Below, piece after piece: positions 54,599 through 63,570 of a DNA stretch of 64,000 bases. The stretch covers positions 6,634,001-6,698,000 of the forward strand of contig NZ_CP117522.1 in assembly GCF_031679605.1 (NCBI RefSeq), given 5' to 3'. The notes below the pieces were generated by a model. It was not told where the DNA came from and ran no database searches. It was given only the letters and a program-made list of their open reading frames with translations. The position numbers were made by a program, and so were the translations under genes. The DNA is from Streptomyces luomodiensis (GTDB taxonomy: Bacteria > Actinomycetota > Actinomycetes > Streptomycetales > Streptomycetaceae). The first letter of the stretch is position 1, and each line of letters starts with the position of its first letter.

Positions 54599-56685
54599 GC
54601 GGACTGCGCCTTCTGTGTCGGGGACTGGGCCTGGACTGCGGTGATCGAGACGGTGTTGACGATGTCCTGGACGAGTGCCCCGCGGGACAGGTCGTTCACC
54701 GGCTTGCGCAGACCCTGGAGCACCGGGCCGACCGCGACGGCGCCCGCCGAGCGCTGCACGGCCTTGTAGGTGTTGTTGCCGGTGTTCAGGTCCGGGAAGA
54801 TCAGCACCGTGGCCTTGCCCGCCACCTCGGAGCCGGGCAGCTTGGTCGCCGCGACCGCGGCGTCCACCGCCGCGTCGTACTGGATCGGGCCCTCGACCAG
54901 CAGATCGGGGCGGCGCTCGCGGACCAGCTCGGTCGCCTTGCGGACCTTGTCCACATCCGCGCCGGAGCCCGAGGTGCCGGTGGAGTACGACAGCATCGCG
55001 ATCCTCGGCTCCACCCCGAACTGGGCGGCGGTGGTCGCCGACTGGATGGCGATGTCCGCGAGCTGCTCGGCGTCCGGGTCGGGGTTGACCGCGCAGTCGC
55101 CGTACACCAGCACCCGGTCGGCCAGGCACATGAAGAAGACCGAGGAGACGATCTGGGCGCCCGGGGCGGTCTTGATGATCTCGAAGGCGGGCCGGATGGT
55201 GGCGGCGGTGGAGTGCACCGCGCCCGAGACCATGCCGTCGGCCAGGCCCTCCTGGACCATCAGGGTGCCGAAGTAGGAGACGTCGGCCACCACGTCGTGG
55301 GCCAGCTCGTAGGAGACGCCCTTGTGGGCGCGGAGCTTGGCGTAACTCTCGGCGAAGCGCTCCCGCAGCGGCGAGGTCTGGGGGTCGACGATCCGCGCCT
55401 CGGCGAGCTGGATGCCGAGTTCGGCGGCGCGCTTGCGGATCGCCTCCTCCTCGCCCAGCAGTGTGAGATCGCACACATCGCGGCGCAGCAGTACGTCGGC
55501 GGCGCGCAGCACCCGCTCCTCGGTGCCCTCGGGCAGCACCACCCGGCGGCGGCCCGCCCGGGACCGCTCGATCAGCTCGCGCTCGAACATCATCGGGGTG
55601 ACCCGGCTGGAGCGGCCCACCGCGATGCGCTCGGTCAGCGCGGCGGTGTCCACATGCCGCTCGAAGAGGCCCAGCGCGGTCTCCGCCTTGCGCGGCGAGC
55701 TCGCGGTGAGCTTGCCCTCGATGGCGAACAGCTCGGCCGCGGTCGGGAAGGACCCGCCCGCCACCGACGCCACCGGGGTCCCCGGGGCCAGCCGGGAGGC
55801 CAGCGCCAGGATGTCGGGGCCGGGCCGCTCGTCCAGGGTGAGCAGCACCCCGGCGATCGGCGGGGCGCCCGCGCTGTGCGCGGCGAGCGAGCCGACGATC
55901 AGGTCCGCGCGGTCCCCGGGCGTCACTACCAGGCAGCCCTCGGTCAGCGCGGGCAGGAAGCTCGGCAGCATCGCGCCGCCGAAGACGAAGTCCCGGACGT
56001 CCCGGGAGAGTCCGGTCTGATCGCCGAGCAGCACCTCGGCGCCCAGGGTACGGACGATCTGGGAGACGGTGGGCGCCGACAGCGCACCGTCCTCGGGCAG
56101 CACATAGCTGGGCACCGGGAGCCGGCCGGCCAGCCGCTCGGCGATGGCCCCGCGGTCCTCGGGCGCCACCCGGTTGACCACTACGGCGACGACGTCGCAG
56201 CCCCGCGCCTGGTAGGCGCGGCAGGCGTTGTGCGCCTCGGCGCCGACCGACTCGGCGCTCTGGTCCTGACCACCGACGACCGTGATCACCGAGGCGCCGA
56301 ACTCGTTGGCGAGCCGTGCGTTCAGCCCCAGCTCGTCGGGGAGGCTGGTGGCCGCGTAGTCGCTGCCCAGCACCAGTACGTAGTCGAACGCGTCGGCGAC
56401 CTCGTGGAACCGGCCGACCAGCTGCGAGACCAGCTCGTCGGTGCCGCGCTCGGCCTGGAGCGTGGCGGCTTCCTGGTACGTCATGCCGGAAGCGGACTCC
56501 GGAGACTGGCTGAGCCGGTAGCGTGCCCGCAGCAGGTCGAAGAGGCGGTCGGGGGCGTCGTGCACCAGGGGGCGGAAGACGCCGACCCGGTCGACATGGC
56601 GGGTCAGGAGCTCCATGACTCCCAGCTCGACGACCTGGCGTCCGTCGCCACGCTCGACCCCGGTCACGTACACGCTGCGCGTCAC
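54595..56685 (-). CDS. pta: Phosphate acetyltransferase
   Basis: A 696-residue enzyme that converts acetyl-CoA and phosphate to acetyl phosphate. The N-terminal ~370 residues hold a BioD-like P-loop-related and DRTGG-type regulatory region (VYVTGVERGDGRQVVELGV, then VVAVVVNRVAPEDRG). The last ~325 are the catalytic PTA_PTB domain (RVVLPEGTEERVLRAAD, then EPRIAMLSYSTGTSG, then ILIFPDLNTGNNTYK-like end). The long form is typical of actinobacteria and enterobacteria. The GTG start has GGAG 9 bases upstream. Confidence 0.96.
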   Translation of the reverse strand: MTRSVYVTGVERGDGRQVVELGVMELLTRHVDRVGVFRPLVHDAPDRLFDLLRARYRLSQSPESASGMTYQEAATLQAERGTDELVSQLVGRFHEVADAFDYVLVLGSDYAATSLPDELGLNARLANEFGASVITVVGGQDQSAESVGAEAHNACRAYQARGCDVVAVVVNRVAPEDRGAIAERLAGRLPVPSYVLPEDGALSAPTVSQIVRTLGAEVLLGDQTGLSRDVRDFVFGGAMLPSFLPALTEGCLVVTPGDRADLIVGSLAAHSAGAPPIAGVLLTLDERPGPDILALASRLAPGTPVASVAGGSFPTAAELFAIEGKLTASSPRKAETALGLFERHVDTAALTERIAVGRSSRVTPMMFERELIERSRAGRRRVVLPEGTEERVLRAADVLLRRDVCDLTLLGEEEAIRKRAAELGIQLAEARIVDPQTSPLRERFAESYAKLRAHKGVSYELAHDVVADVSYFGTLMVQEGLADGMVSGAVHSTAATIRPAFEIIKTAPGAQIVSSVFFMCLADRVLVYGDCAVNPDPDAEQLADIAIQSATTAAQFGVEPRIAMLSYSTGTSGSGADVDKVRKATELVRERRPDLLVEGPIQYDAAVDAAVAATKLPGSEVAGKATVLIFPDLNTGNNTYKAVQRSAGAVAVGPVLQGLRKPVNDLSRGALVQDIVNTVSITAVQAQSPTQKAQSA

Positions 56686-56775
56686 GCGTGCTCTCCGTTC
56701 CTCTGGCGTTCCTCGGTGTTTTCCTTCAGTGCGCCTATCGGACACACATTGGCCACAATGAACGGCCCAGTCCTC

Positions 56776-56804
56776 TTGACAATACCTGTGGTCGTGATTA
56801 AGGC
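56776..56804 (+). promoter_or_regulatory. Candidate promoter for pfkA
   Basis: A consensus TTGACA (56776-56781), a 17-base spacer and TAAGGC (56799-56804). The start codon is 92 bases downstream. A palindrome CATTG-N4-CAATG (56747-56760) lies just upstream. Confidence 0.45.
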
Positions 56805-56895
56805 GCTCGTCATCTTGGGGGATACAGCACCACCCCGCCCATGAAACAATCGGACTGGCTCACATCTACCCGTAGGGAGCAGGAGACACAGCACG

Positions 56896-57921
56896 ATGCG
56901 CATCGGAGTTCTCACCGCAGGCGGCGACTGCCCCGGCCTCAACGCTGTGATCCGGTCGGTGGTCCACCGCGCGGTCGTCGGCCACGGAGACGAGGTGATC
57001 GGGTTCGAGGACGGCTTCAAGGGGCTCCTGGACGGCCGGCACCGCAAGCTCGACCTCGACGCCGTCAGCGGCATCCTCGCCCGCGGCGGCACCATCCTCG
57101 GTTCCTCCCGGCTGGAGCGCGCCCGGCTGCGCGAGGCCTGTGAGACCTCGAAGGACCACGCCCGCGACTACGGGATAGACGTGCTGATCCCGATCGGTGG
57201 CGAGGGCACCCTCACCGCCGCACGGATGCTGTCCGACGCGGGGCTGCCGATCGTCGGCGTCCCGAAGACGATCGACAACGACATCTCCTCCACCGACCGC
57301 ACCTTCGGCTTCGACACCGCCGTCGGCGTCGCCACCGAGGCGATGGACCGGCTGAAGACCACCGCCGAATCGCATCAGCGGGTCATGGTCGTCGAGGTCA
57401 TGGGGCGTCACGCGGGCTGGATCGCCCTGGAGTCCGGGATGGCGGGCGGCGCCCACGGCATCTGCCTGCCGGAGCGGCCCTTCGAGATCGACGGGCTGGT
57501 GAAGATGGTCGAGGAGCGCTTCGCCCGCGGCAAGAAGTTCGCGGTCATCTGCGTCGCCGAGGGCGCGCACCCCGCCGAGGGCTCCATGGAGTACCAGAAG
57601 GGCGAGATCGACCAGTACGGCCATGAGCGGTTCACCGGCATCGGCAACCGTCTCGCGGCCGAGCTGGAGCGGCGGCTGGGCAAGGAGGCCCGCCCGGTCA
57701 TCCTGGGCCATGTGCAGCGTGGCGGCACGCCCACCGCGTACGACCGCGTGCTGGCCACCCGCTTCGGCTGGCACGCCGTGGAGGCGGCGCACCGCGGCGA
57801 CTTCGGCATGATGACCGCGCTGCGCGGCACGGACATCACGATGGTGCCGCTCGCCGAGGCGGTCACCGAGCTCAAGACCGTTCCGGTCCACCGCATGGAC
57901 GAGGCCGAGTCGGTCTTCTGA
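56896..57921 (+). CDS. pfkA: 6-phosphofructokinase
   Basis: A 341-residue enzyme committing fructose 6-phosphate to glycolysis. It has TAGGDCPGLNAVIR (ATP-binding), GGEGTLTAARML (Gly at the position that is Asp in pyrophosphate enzymes, so ATP use is expected), PKTIDNDI (Lys variant of the actinobacterial ATP group), EVMGRHAGWIAL and GHVQRGGTPTAYDR. GGAGCAGGAGA precedes the ATG. It is divergent from pta. A strong terminator follows. Confidence 0.97.
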   Translation: MRIGVLTAGGDCPGLNAVIRSVVHRAVVGHGDEVIGFEDGFKGLLDGRHRKLDLDAVSGILARGGTILGSSRLERARLREACETSKDHARDYGIDVLIPIGGEGTLTAARMLSDAGLPIVGVPKTIDNDISSTDRTFGFDTAVGVATEAMDRLKTTAESHQRVMVVEVMGRHAGWIALESGMAGGAHGICLPERPFEIDGLVKMVEERFARGKKFAVICVAEGAHPAEGSMEYQKGEIDQYGHERFTGIGNRLAAELERRLGKEARPVILGHVQRGGTPTAYDRVLATRFGWHAVEAAHRGDFGMMTALRGTDITMVPLAEAVTELKTVPVHRMDEAESVF

Positions 57922-57964
57922 TCTCCTGATCCGCCACCTCCCCGGCCCCTTCCGCTTCGTGTCC

Positions 57965-58016
57965 GGCCGCCGCGGTCTTGATCATCCCCCCGTGGAAGAT
58001 CAAGACCGCGGCGGCC
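57965..58016. terminator. Strong terminator after pfkA
   Basis: A perfect 19-bp stem (57965-57983 with 57998-58016) with a 14-base loop. It marks the end of the conserved central-carbon block. Confidence 0.85.
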
Positions 58017-58070
58017 GTTCGTGCTGTTGGCGAGCTCCACTCTTGAACGAGAAGCCGGAGTGAACAAGGC

Positions 58071-58121
58071 TGTCCCCTGTCCGGGACAGGCTCCGCGACA
58101 GTCCCGGACAGGGCTGGGACA
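58071..58121. promoter_or_regulatory. Extended inverted repeat before the HTH-lectin gene
   Basis: A perfect 13-bp inverted repeat (58075-58087 and 58101-58113, arm CCCTGTCCGGGAC) with outer TGTCCC/GGGACA arms at 58071-58076 and 58116-58121. It lies 52 bases before the ATG. It could be an operator or an mRNA hairpin in the leader. Confidence 0.55.
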
Positions 58122-58172
58122 CAGACGCGGAAACACAGGGGCGGAAACACAGAGGCGGGGGAAGCAGCACAG

Positions 58173-59213
58173 ATGGCCGATGCCGACAGGGCTCCGGATC
58201 CACGGCGGGCGCGGAACGCCCGCGAGTTCATCGCCGAGTTACAGACGCTCAAGGACTGGTCGCGGCTGACCTACCGGGAGCTGGCCGCACGCGCCGACGC
58301 GCTCGGCGAGGTGCTGCCCCGCAGCACGGTCGCCAATATGCTCGGGCGCGCCACGCTGCCCCGCGAGGAGTTGGTCGCGGTCTTCGTACGGGCCTGTGGT
58401 GTGGGGCCCGCGGAGCTCACCGTCTGGCTGGCCGTCCGCAAGGACCTCGCGACCCGCGCCACGGAGCCGGACGGTGCCTTGGACCCCGCGACCGCCACCC
58501 CGTCCGAGGAGGGGGAGCCGGGCCCGTCCTCCTCATCGGCCGAGGCAGCCGAGGCGGACCCACCGGCCGAGCCGGGCCCCCGGCGCTCCCGGCTGCCGAT
58601 GCTGGGGGCGGCGCTCGGACTGACGGTGGTCGTCGCCGCGGCGGCCGTGCTCGCGTGGCGGACGCACGACGACGGGGACGACCGGTCGGACGCGAGCGGT
58701 TCCGTGGCGGCCTCCTCCGGCAGCCCGGCGCCCGAGCCCGAGCCGGGGAAGTACCGCATCCGGGCCGTCCACTCCTCGCTGTGCCTGTCCGAACGTCCGG
58801 CGGTCGACAAGAAGAGCATCGCCTGGGTCTACCAGGCGCCGTGCGCGGAGGTCTTCCCCGCCTTCTCCCTCGAGCGCCTGGACGACGGGCTGTGGCGGAT
58901 CGCCACCCTGCACCCCTCGGAAGGTCCGGGCTGCTCCGGAATCATGGGCCAGAGCAAGGCCGAGGGCGCCTGGCTGGGCGACGACTACTGCGAGAGCCGG
59001 GGAGCGGCCGAGGAGTTCCGGCTGGAAGCCGTCGACCGGCCCGCCGAGGGGTTCCGGCTGCGGCCCGCGCACACCGATCTGTGTCTGGGGCTGCCCGACG
59101 GCACGACCCGGCGCTGGGCCCATGTGGTCCAGCTGCCGTGCCGGTCCGGCGCCCCGGGGCAGGTCTTCCGCTTCGACCCGGTGGACTCGGGGGCGAAGGG
59201 GCGGACGGAGTAG
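58173..59213 (+). CDS. Membrane HTH regulator with lectin-like extracellular domain
   Basis: A 346-residue protein. Residues 8-90 are an XRE-type helix-turn-helix as in many streptomycete proteins (ARNAREFIAELQTLKDWSRL, then EVLPRSTVANMLGRATLP). A Glu/Ser/Pro linker follows, then one transmembrane helix (about 149-167), then about 150 residues outside the membrane resembling ricin/beta-trefoil repeats, with Q-x-W-like spacing (SSLCLSERPA, TDLCLGLPDG) and pairs of Cys that can form disulfides. It may link an outside sugar or cell-wall signal to DNA. It starts an accessory-looking region. Confidence 0.78.
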   Translation: MADADRAPDPRRARNAREFIAELQTLKDWSRLTYRELAARADALGEVLPRSTVANMLGRATLPREELVAVFVRACGVGPAELTVWLAVRKDLATRATEPDGALDPATATPSEEGEPGPSSSSAEAAEADPPAEPGPRRSRLPMLGAALGLTVVVAAAAVLAWRTHDDGDDRSDASGSVAASSGSPAPEPEPGKYRIRAVHSSLCLSERPAVDKKSIAWVYQAPCAEVFPAFSLERLDDGLWRIATLHPSEGPGCSGIMGQSKAEGAWLGDDYCESRGAAEEFRLEAVDRPAEGFRLRPAHTDLCLGLPDGTTRRWAHVVQLPCRSGAPGQVFRFDPVDSGAKGRTE

Positions 59214-59291
59214 CCCGCCCCGCCGCGGGGTCACGGCGCCGCGCCGCGGGGTTACAACGCCGCGCCGGCCTTGCCGGGTGGCTGAGGACGG

Positions 59292-61082
59292 TCAGGCCGC
59301 GGGGAGGGGCGGCGGGACGTCGTGCAGGTTCTGAAGCTCCTCCTGGGCCTTCTCCCGGTGTGCCGGGTCGCAGAGCTCATCGGTGGCGATGGCTTCCAGG
59401 AGCGTCCGGGCCGCCGCGTGATGGGCCCGGCCGATCCTGCCGATCCGGGCGGCCGCCTGGACGCGGTACTGTGCCGGGCACGAGTCGTCGGCGGCGATGG
59501 CCACCAGGGCGTCCACCAGGGGCTCCAGCGCCCTGGGATCGATGCTTGCGAGGTCGTCCGCGGCGTCCAGCCGTATCCCGGTGGCGGTCGCGTCGGTGAC
59601 CCGGTCCTGGAAGACGCGGATGAGCTCGGTGCGCTCCTGGGCGCCGCCCAGCTCTGTCAGCCCTCTGGCGAGCCAGTAGTACTCACTCGGCTGCGTGGCC
59701 GACCCGGTCAGCCGCGACCGCAGGATGCGGACCGCGGCTTCACGCTGTCCCGGGTCGATCTCGGCCGCGGCGGTAGCCGTCAACCACGCGTAGAACGCCC
59801 CCGGTTCCGCGGCCGCCTGGCTCATCAGCGTCTCGACGACGCGGGCCTGGACGCGCGGTGCGATACGGACCAGGGCACGCGCGGCTTCCACGCGTTCGTC
59901 CGCGCTGAAGGACAGGGACTCCAGCGCCCGGATGAGGATCGTCTTCGTTTCCTCGATGCGTTCCGGAGCGAGCTGTGCCAAGGTCTTGGCCAGTTCCCAG
60001 GACTCCCGCAGTTTCGTGTCCGGTGCGCCGATGCGTTCGAGCAGCACGCGGATGACGTGCGCGCGATGGCCGTCACTGAGCTTTCCCAGGTGGCCGGCGG
60101 CCTTCGCCCGGTTGCGGGGTTCCACCCTCGGGGCGCTCAGGGCCTCTTCCAGAACGGGGATGACCTGGTCGACGTTCTGCGGGTCCAAGTCGCTCAGGCT
60201 CGAGGCCGCGCGAAGCCGTTCGTCCCAGTTGTGGGCGGGATCCACCGCGATGGAGGCGAGCAGGGCCAGGCAGCGGTCCCGCTTCCGGGGCTCCAGGGAA
60301 GCGGACTTCACCGCCGACCGGATGCCGGTGCTCGCGTCGCAGTGCGGGGACCGTGCCAGCTGGTACAGCTCATCGGCCATCTCGGCCCGATGCGCCGCGT
60401 CGAGATTGGCGAGCCGTTCCGCCGCGTCCATCCGGTCGTCCAGGTCCAGGCGGGTGTTCCGCACCAGGTTCCCCAGCACGTCCACGGCCGGCTCGCTCCG
60501 GTCCGGTGCGATCTGCGCCAGCGTCTGGGCGGCCCTCGCCCGGGAAGCGGCGGCGACCCTGCCCGACGTCATCAGGTCTTCGAGTACATCGAGGGAGCGC
60601 GGTCTGCGGCCAGGGTCCAGCAGGGCGATGACGCGCAGGAGGTCGATCCGGTTGTCGACGGAGGTCGCCGGGTCCTCGGCCAGTGTTTCCAGGGCCGACA
60701 GGGCGTCGGCGGAGGGGACGGGGGAGAGCTTGGCGAGGGTGTCCGCGACCGACACGAGAAGGCGGGCGGGGGCACCGGGGTTCCGCATCAGGTCGACCAG
60801 GCAGCCCCGCGCCTGGGCCGGACGGTCGCCGCCGAGGTTCGCCAGGGCCTCCGCCGCCGTGCGGCGTTCGGTGAGGTCGATCCGGTCGTCACGGGCCGTC
60901 GTCAGCAGTGCCTCGGCCGCCCGGTCGCGCGAGGGGTGCCGGGTCCTGGCGACCGCGGCTGCCGCGCGCACCCGGTCCGGATCCGGGATGCGGGGGTTGT
61001 CGATGACCGTCCACAAGTAGTCCACGGCCGTGTCCGCCATGGTCCCGCTGCGCTCGCTGAGCAATTGGGCCGCGACGACGCG
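59292..61082 (-). repeat. About sixteen tandem 36-residue helical repeats in the NACHT protein
   Basis: Residues ~829-1403 of the protein encoded on the minus strand can be laid out as sixteen units of 36 residues (one of 35), consensus R-x2-A-A-x2-L-A-x-L-x-P then a second helix ending L-x2-L, plus a 21-residue end piece. This is HEAT/Armadillo-like. Confidence 0.85.
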
Positions 61083-63566
61083 GCCGGTGGTGGCGGCCGC
61101 GTCGTCCGCCATGACCTGGGCGAGCGTCGCCGAGACCTCGGGGTCACCGAGGAGCGCCGCCGTGGTGAGCCAGTCGTCACGTTCGTGCGCCTGGAGGAAC
61201 AGGACCCGCCGGAGCGTTGCGCAGAAGGTCGCCAGGACCGGCCCGGTGGCTCGGGCTCCGCGCAGCAGCAACTCACCCACCAGCGCCTGGTGGTGGTCCG
61301 TGCGCTGCTGGAGCCAGGGGAGCAGGGTGCTGTTCGCGTGGTGGTGGGTGTGCCGGACCAGCACCAGCCGGGCGACCTCCTCCTGCCCGGAGTCGCCGAA
61401 GATCCGGTCGAGCCATCCGCGCCAGACCTCCGCCGCCGGGTCGAACGTGGCGGGGAGGCCCGCCTCGTGGACCTCCGCCGCCAGATGCTCGGCGAACGAC
61501 AGGTGCCAGAAGCGGACGTTGTCCCCGTCCCGGGTGACCAGACCGGTGTACTCCGCGAGCGCGAACAGCGTCTTGCGCCACCCGGGAGTGACGGGAATGG
61601 CCACGCCCAGTTCCTCGGCGAGTTGCCGGATCCAGGTCTCGGCACGGCCCAGCAGGTCCGTCTCGCCCTGGGACGCCGCCACCGCGAGCCGCTTGCCCAG
61701 CTCCGATCGCCGCTCCCGGATCTGGTCCACCAGCCGTCCACTGTTCGGCAGGTCCTCCAGCAGGGTCCGCAGGCCCTCCTTCACCCGCTTGCCGCGCCCC
61801 TCCGCCAGATGCGTCAGGAACTGTTCGTACAGATCGAACCGCTGCTTGGGCAGCGGGGTGTCCGGGGAGTTCTCGAAGACGATCGCGGCGATGGTGGCCA
61901 GCAGCGGCACCTTGGCCACGTCCAGGAGGTGGCCCTCGCGGAGTTGGGCGAGGAACCGCTCCGCCTGCCCGGTGGTGGGGGCGTCCTGGAACCACCCCGC
62001 CGCGAAGCGCTCCAGGCCGTCCGTGGTGAAGGGCTCCAGGGTGTAGTGGACCATGCCCGCGCGGATCAGCTTGTGGCGGTTGGCCGGAGTCGGCGGCCGG
62101 CTGGTGAGGATCAGCCGGAACGGCAGGTCCCGCGGCGGACCCAGGATGCCGTCGAGCCAGTCCACGAGCCGGTCCCGGGCCCCGATCTCGTTGACCTCGT
62201 CGAGCGCGTCGACGAGGATCACCCACTGCCCGCCCGGGACCGGCCGGTCCGGCAGCCGGTCCAGCCCGGCGGGGAGCCTGCCCTCCTCGACCGAGGCGGC
62301 GATCGCCTCCTGCCAGGGCTTGTGGCTGAGCGCGTGCGGGGCCAGGCGCTTGGCCGTGACCCGGATCGGCACCGCGTCCCCCGGCAGGTCCCGGGGCAAC
62401 TGGCTGATGAGCGACGACTTGCCCATACCGGGGCCGCCGGTGATCAGCAGATGGTCCGGCGCCTCCAGGACGGACTTCAGGGTCTGGGACACCCGGCGGT
62501 CCTGCTTGCCCTCCAGGGCGGGGGCGCCGGCCTCGGCCCGCCGCTCCTCGCGCTCCCGCGACCGGGACCACTCGCCGGGCCGGGACGGCTCCGGTTCGCC
62601 GTCGCCGTAAGTCTCGGCGTCCGGGCCCTGGGCCGCCATCTGCTGGCGTACGTACACCTCGGTGAAGCGGGGGCGGCGCAGCCCCTCCAGGAGGTCCTCG
62701 TACGGGAAGCTGTCCGCCTCCTTCTTCTGGGCCTCGATCAGGCGGTCCAGGTGGTAGCGGGTCAGTGGTACGGCGGGCGCGGGGGCGTCGACGGTCGGGG
62801 GGCAGGCCGGTGGCAGCTCCGGCACCCAGGCCCGGTTCCGTACGAGGGCGACGCGATCGGCCTGGTCGGTGGCGAGTTTGTGCGGTCGGGTGAGGCCCTT
62901 GTGGGCGGCGGCCCGCCGGATCCCCTGGTAGAGGTCCTCGACGGTGAGCAGCTCCGGCCCGCCCGGCACACCGTCCTCGACGAGGGACAGCAGCTCGCCG
63001 GTGAACTCGGTCAGCTCCGCGCCCTTGCGGGCCCATGACCAGTCGCCGGCCCCGGAGGAGGCCAGGACGTACGCGCCCTCGATCTCCGCTTCGTCCCGGA
63101 GGTCGGACGGGCCCATGGCCACCGCCGCCTGTCCGCTGAAGCAGCAGTCGAGCACGACCACCTTGCGCCGGGCCCGCCGTGGCCGCTGGACCTTCTCCCG
63201 TACGTCCTTGTAGCGCAGCGCCCAGTGGAGCCGGGCCTCCTGATCGGCGGCCGGAAGCGCCAGACAGAGCCGGTCCGACGGGTCCGTCGCCTGTTTGTCG
63301 ATCAGTCCGTGACCGGAGTAGTAGACGAACAGCGTGTCCTTCGCCTCGTCGGCCGCCTGCGCGAGCGCGTCCACCACCTCCGGACCGTAGTGCGGCTGGC
63401 TGATCACCCGGCAGTGCTCCTTGGGCAGCCCCCACAGCTCCGGGTCGGTGAGCGCGTCGTGCAGCCGTCGGACGTTGTTCTCGACGGCGGGCAGGTCGTC
63501 GAGGTGGTCGAACGCGTGGACGCCGATCAGCACCGCCCGCGAGGTGGCCGGGTCTGGCAGGTGCAC
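59292..63566 (-). CDS. Caspase-like protease / NACHT NTPase / 36-residue repeat protein
   Basis: A 1424-residue NLR-like protein. Residues 1-250: caspase-type peptidase (C14) with the catalytic dyad His86 (VYYSGHG) and Cys142 (VLDCCFSG). Residues 370-600: NACHT-type NTPase with Walker A GGPGMGKSS (377-385) and Walker B WVILVDALDE (448-457). A helical middle follows, then about sixteen 36-residue helical repeats (829-1403), a probable sensor. By analogy with known bacterial NACHT and caspase systems, a phage or damage signal would be sensed by the repeats, drive NTP-dependent assembly, and unleash proteolysis (inference). GTG start has GGAGG 9 bases upstream; it lies 4 bases after the EACC1-like stop. 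Confidence 0.85.
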   Translation of the reverse strand: MHLPDPATSRAVLIGVHAFDHLDDLPAVENNVRRLHDALTDPELWGLPKEHCRVISQPHYGPEVVDALAQAADEAKDTLFVYYSGHGLIDKQATDPSDRLCLALPAADQEARLHWALRYKDVREKVQRPRRARRKVVVLDCCFSGQAAVAMGPSDLRDEAEIEGAYVLASSGAGDWSWARKGAELTEFTGELLSLVEDGVPGGPELLTVEDLYQGIRRAAAHKGLTRPHKLATDQADRVALVRNRAWVPELPPACPPTVDAPAPAVPLTRYHLDRLIEAQKKEADSFPYEDLLEGLRRPRFTEVYVRQQMAAQGPDAETYGDGEPEPSRPGEWSRSREREERRAEAGAPALEGKQDRRVSQTLKSVLEAPDHLLITGGPGMGKSSLISQLPRDLPGDAVPIRVTAKRLAPHALSHKPWQEAIAASVEEGRLPAGLDRLPDRPVPGGQWVILVDALDEVNEIGARDRLVDWLDGILGPPRDLPFRLILTSRPPTPANRHKLIRAGMVHYTLEPFTTDGLERFAAGWFQDAPTTGQAERFLAQLREGHLLDVAKVPLLATIAAIVFENSPDTPLPKQRFDLYEQFLTHLAEGRGKRVKEGLRTLLEDLPNSGRLVDQIRERRSELGKRLAVAASQGETDLLGRAETWIRQLAEELGVAIPVTPGWRKTLFALAEYTGLVTRDGDNVRFWHLSFAEHLAAEVHEAGLPATFDPAAEVWRGWLDRIFGDSGQEEVARLVLVRHTHHHANSTLLPWLQQRTDHHQALVGELLLRGARATGPVLATFCATLRRVLFLQAHERDDWLTTAALLGDPEVSATLAQVMADDAAATTGRVVAAQLLSERSGTMADTAVDYLWTVIDNPRIPDPDRVRAAAAVARTRHPSRDRAAEALLTTARDDRIDLTERRTAAEALANLGGDRPAQARGCLVDLMRNPGAPARLLVSVADTLAKLSPVPSADALSALETLAEDPATSVDNRIDLLRVIALLDPGRRPRSLDVLEDLMTSGRVAAASRARAAQTLAQIAPDRSEPAVDVLGNLVRNTRLDLDDRMDAAERLANLDAAHRAEMADELYQLARSPHCDASTGIRSAVKSASLEPRKRDRCLALLASIAVDPAHNWDERLRAASSLSDLDPQNVDQVIPVLEEALSAPRVEPRNRAKAAGHLGKLSDGHRAHVIRVLLERIGAPDTKLRESWELAKTLAQLAPERIEETKTILIRALESLSFSADERVEAARALVRIAPRVQARVVETLMSQAAAEPGAFYAWLTATAAAEIDPGQREAAVRILRSRLTGSATQPSEYYWLARGLTELGGAQERTELIRVFQDRVTDATATGIRLDAADDLASIDPRALEPLVDALVAIAADDSCPAQYRVQAAARIGRIGRAHHAAARTLLEAIATDELCDPAHREKAQEELQNLHDVPPPLPAA

Positions 63567-63570
63567 GCCC

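Noticed and set aside
59322..63038. A 1238-codon + strand frame opposite the caspase-NACHT gene
   Set aside because: The minus strand carries intact catalytic and Walker motifs. The + frame has Arg/Gly/Val low complexity and no motif.
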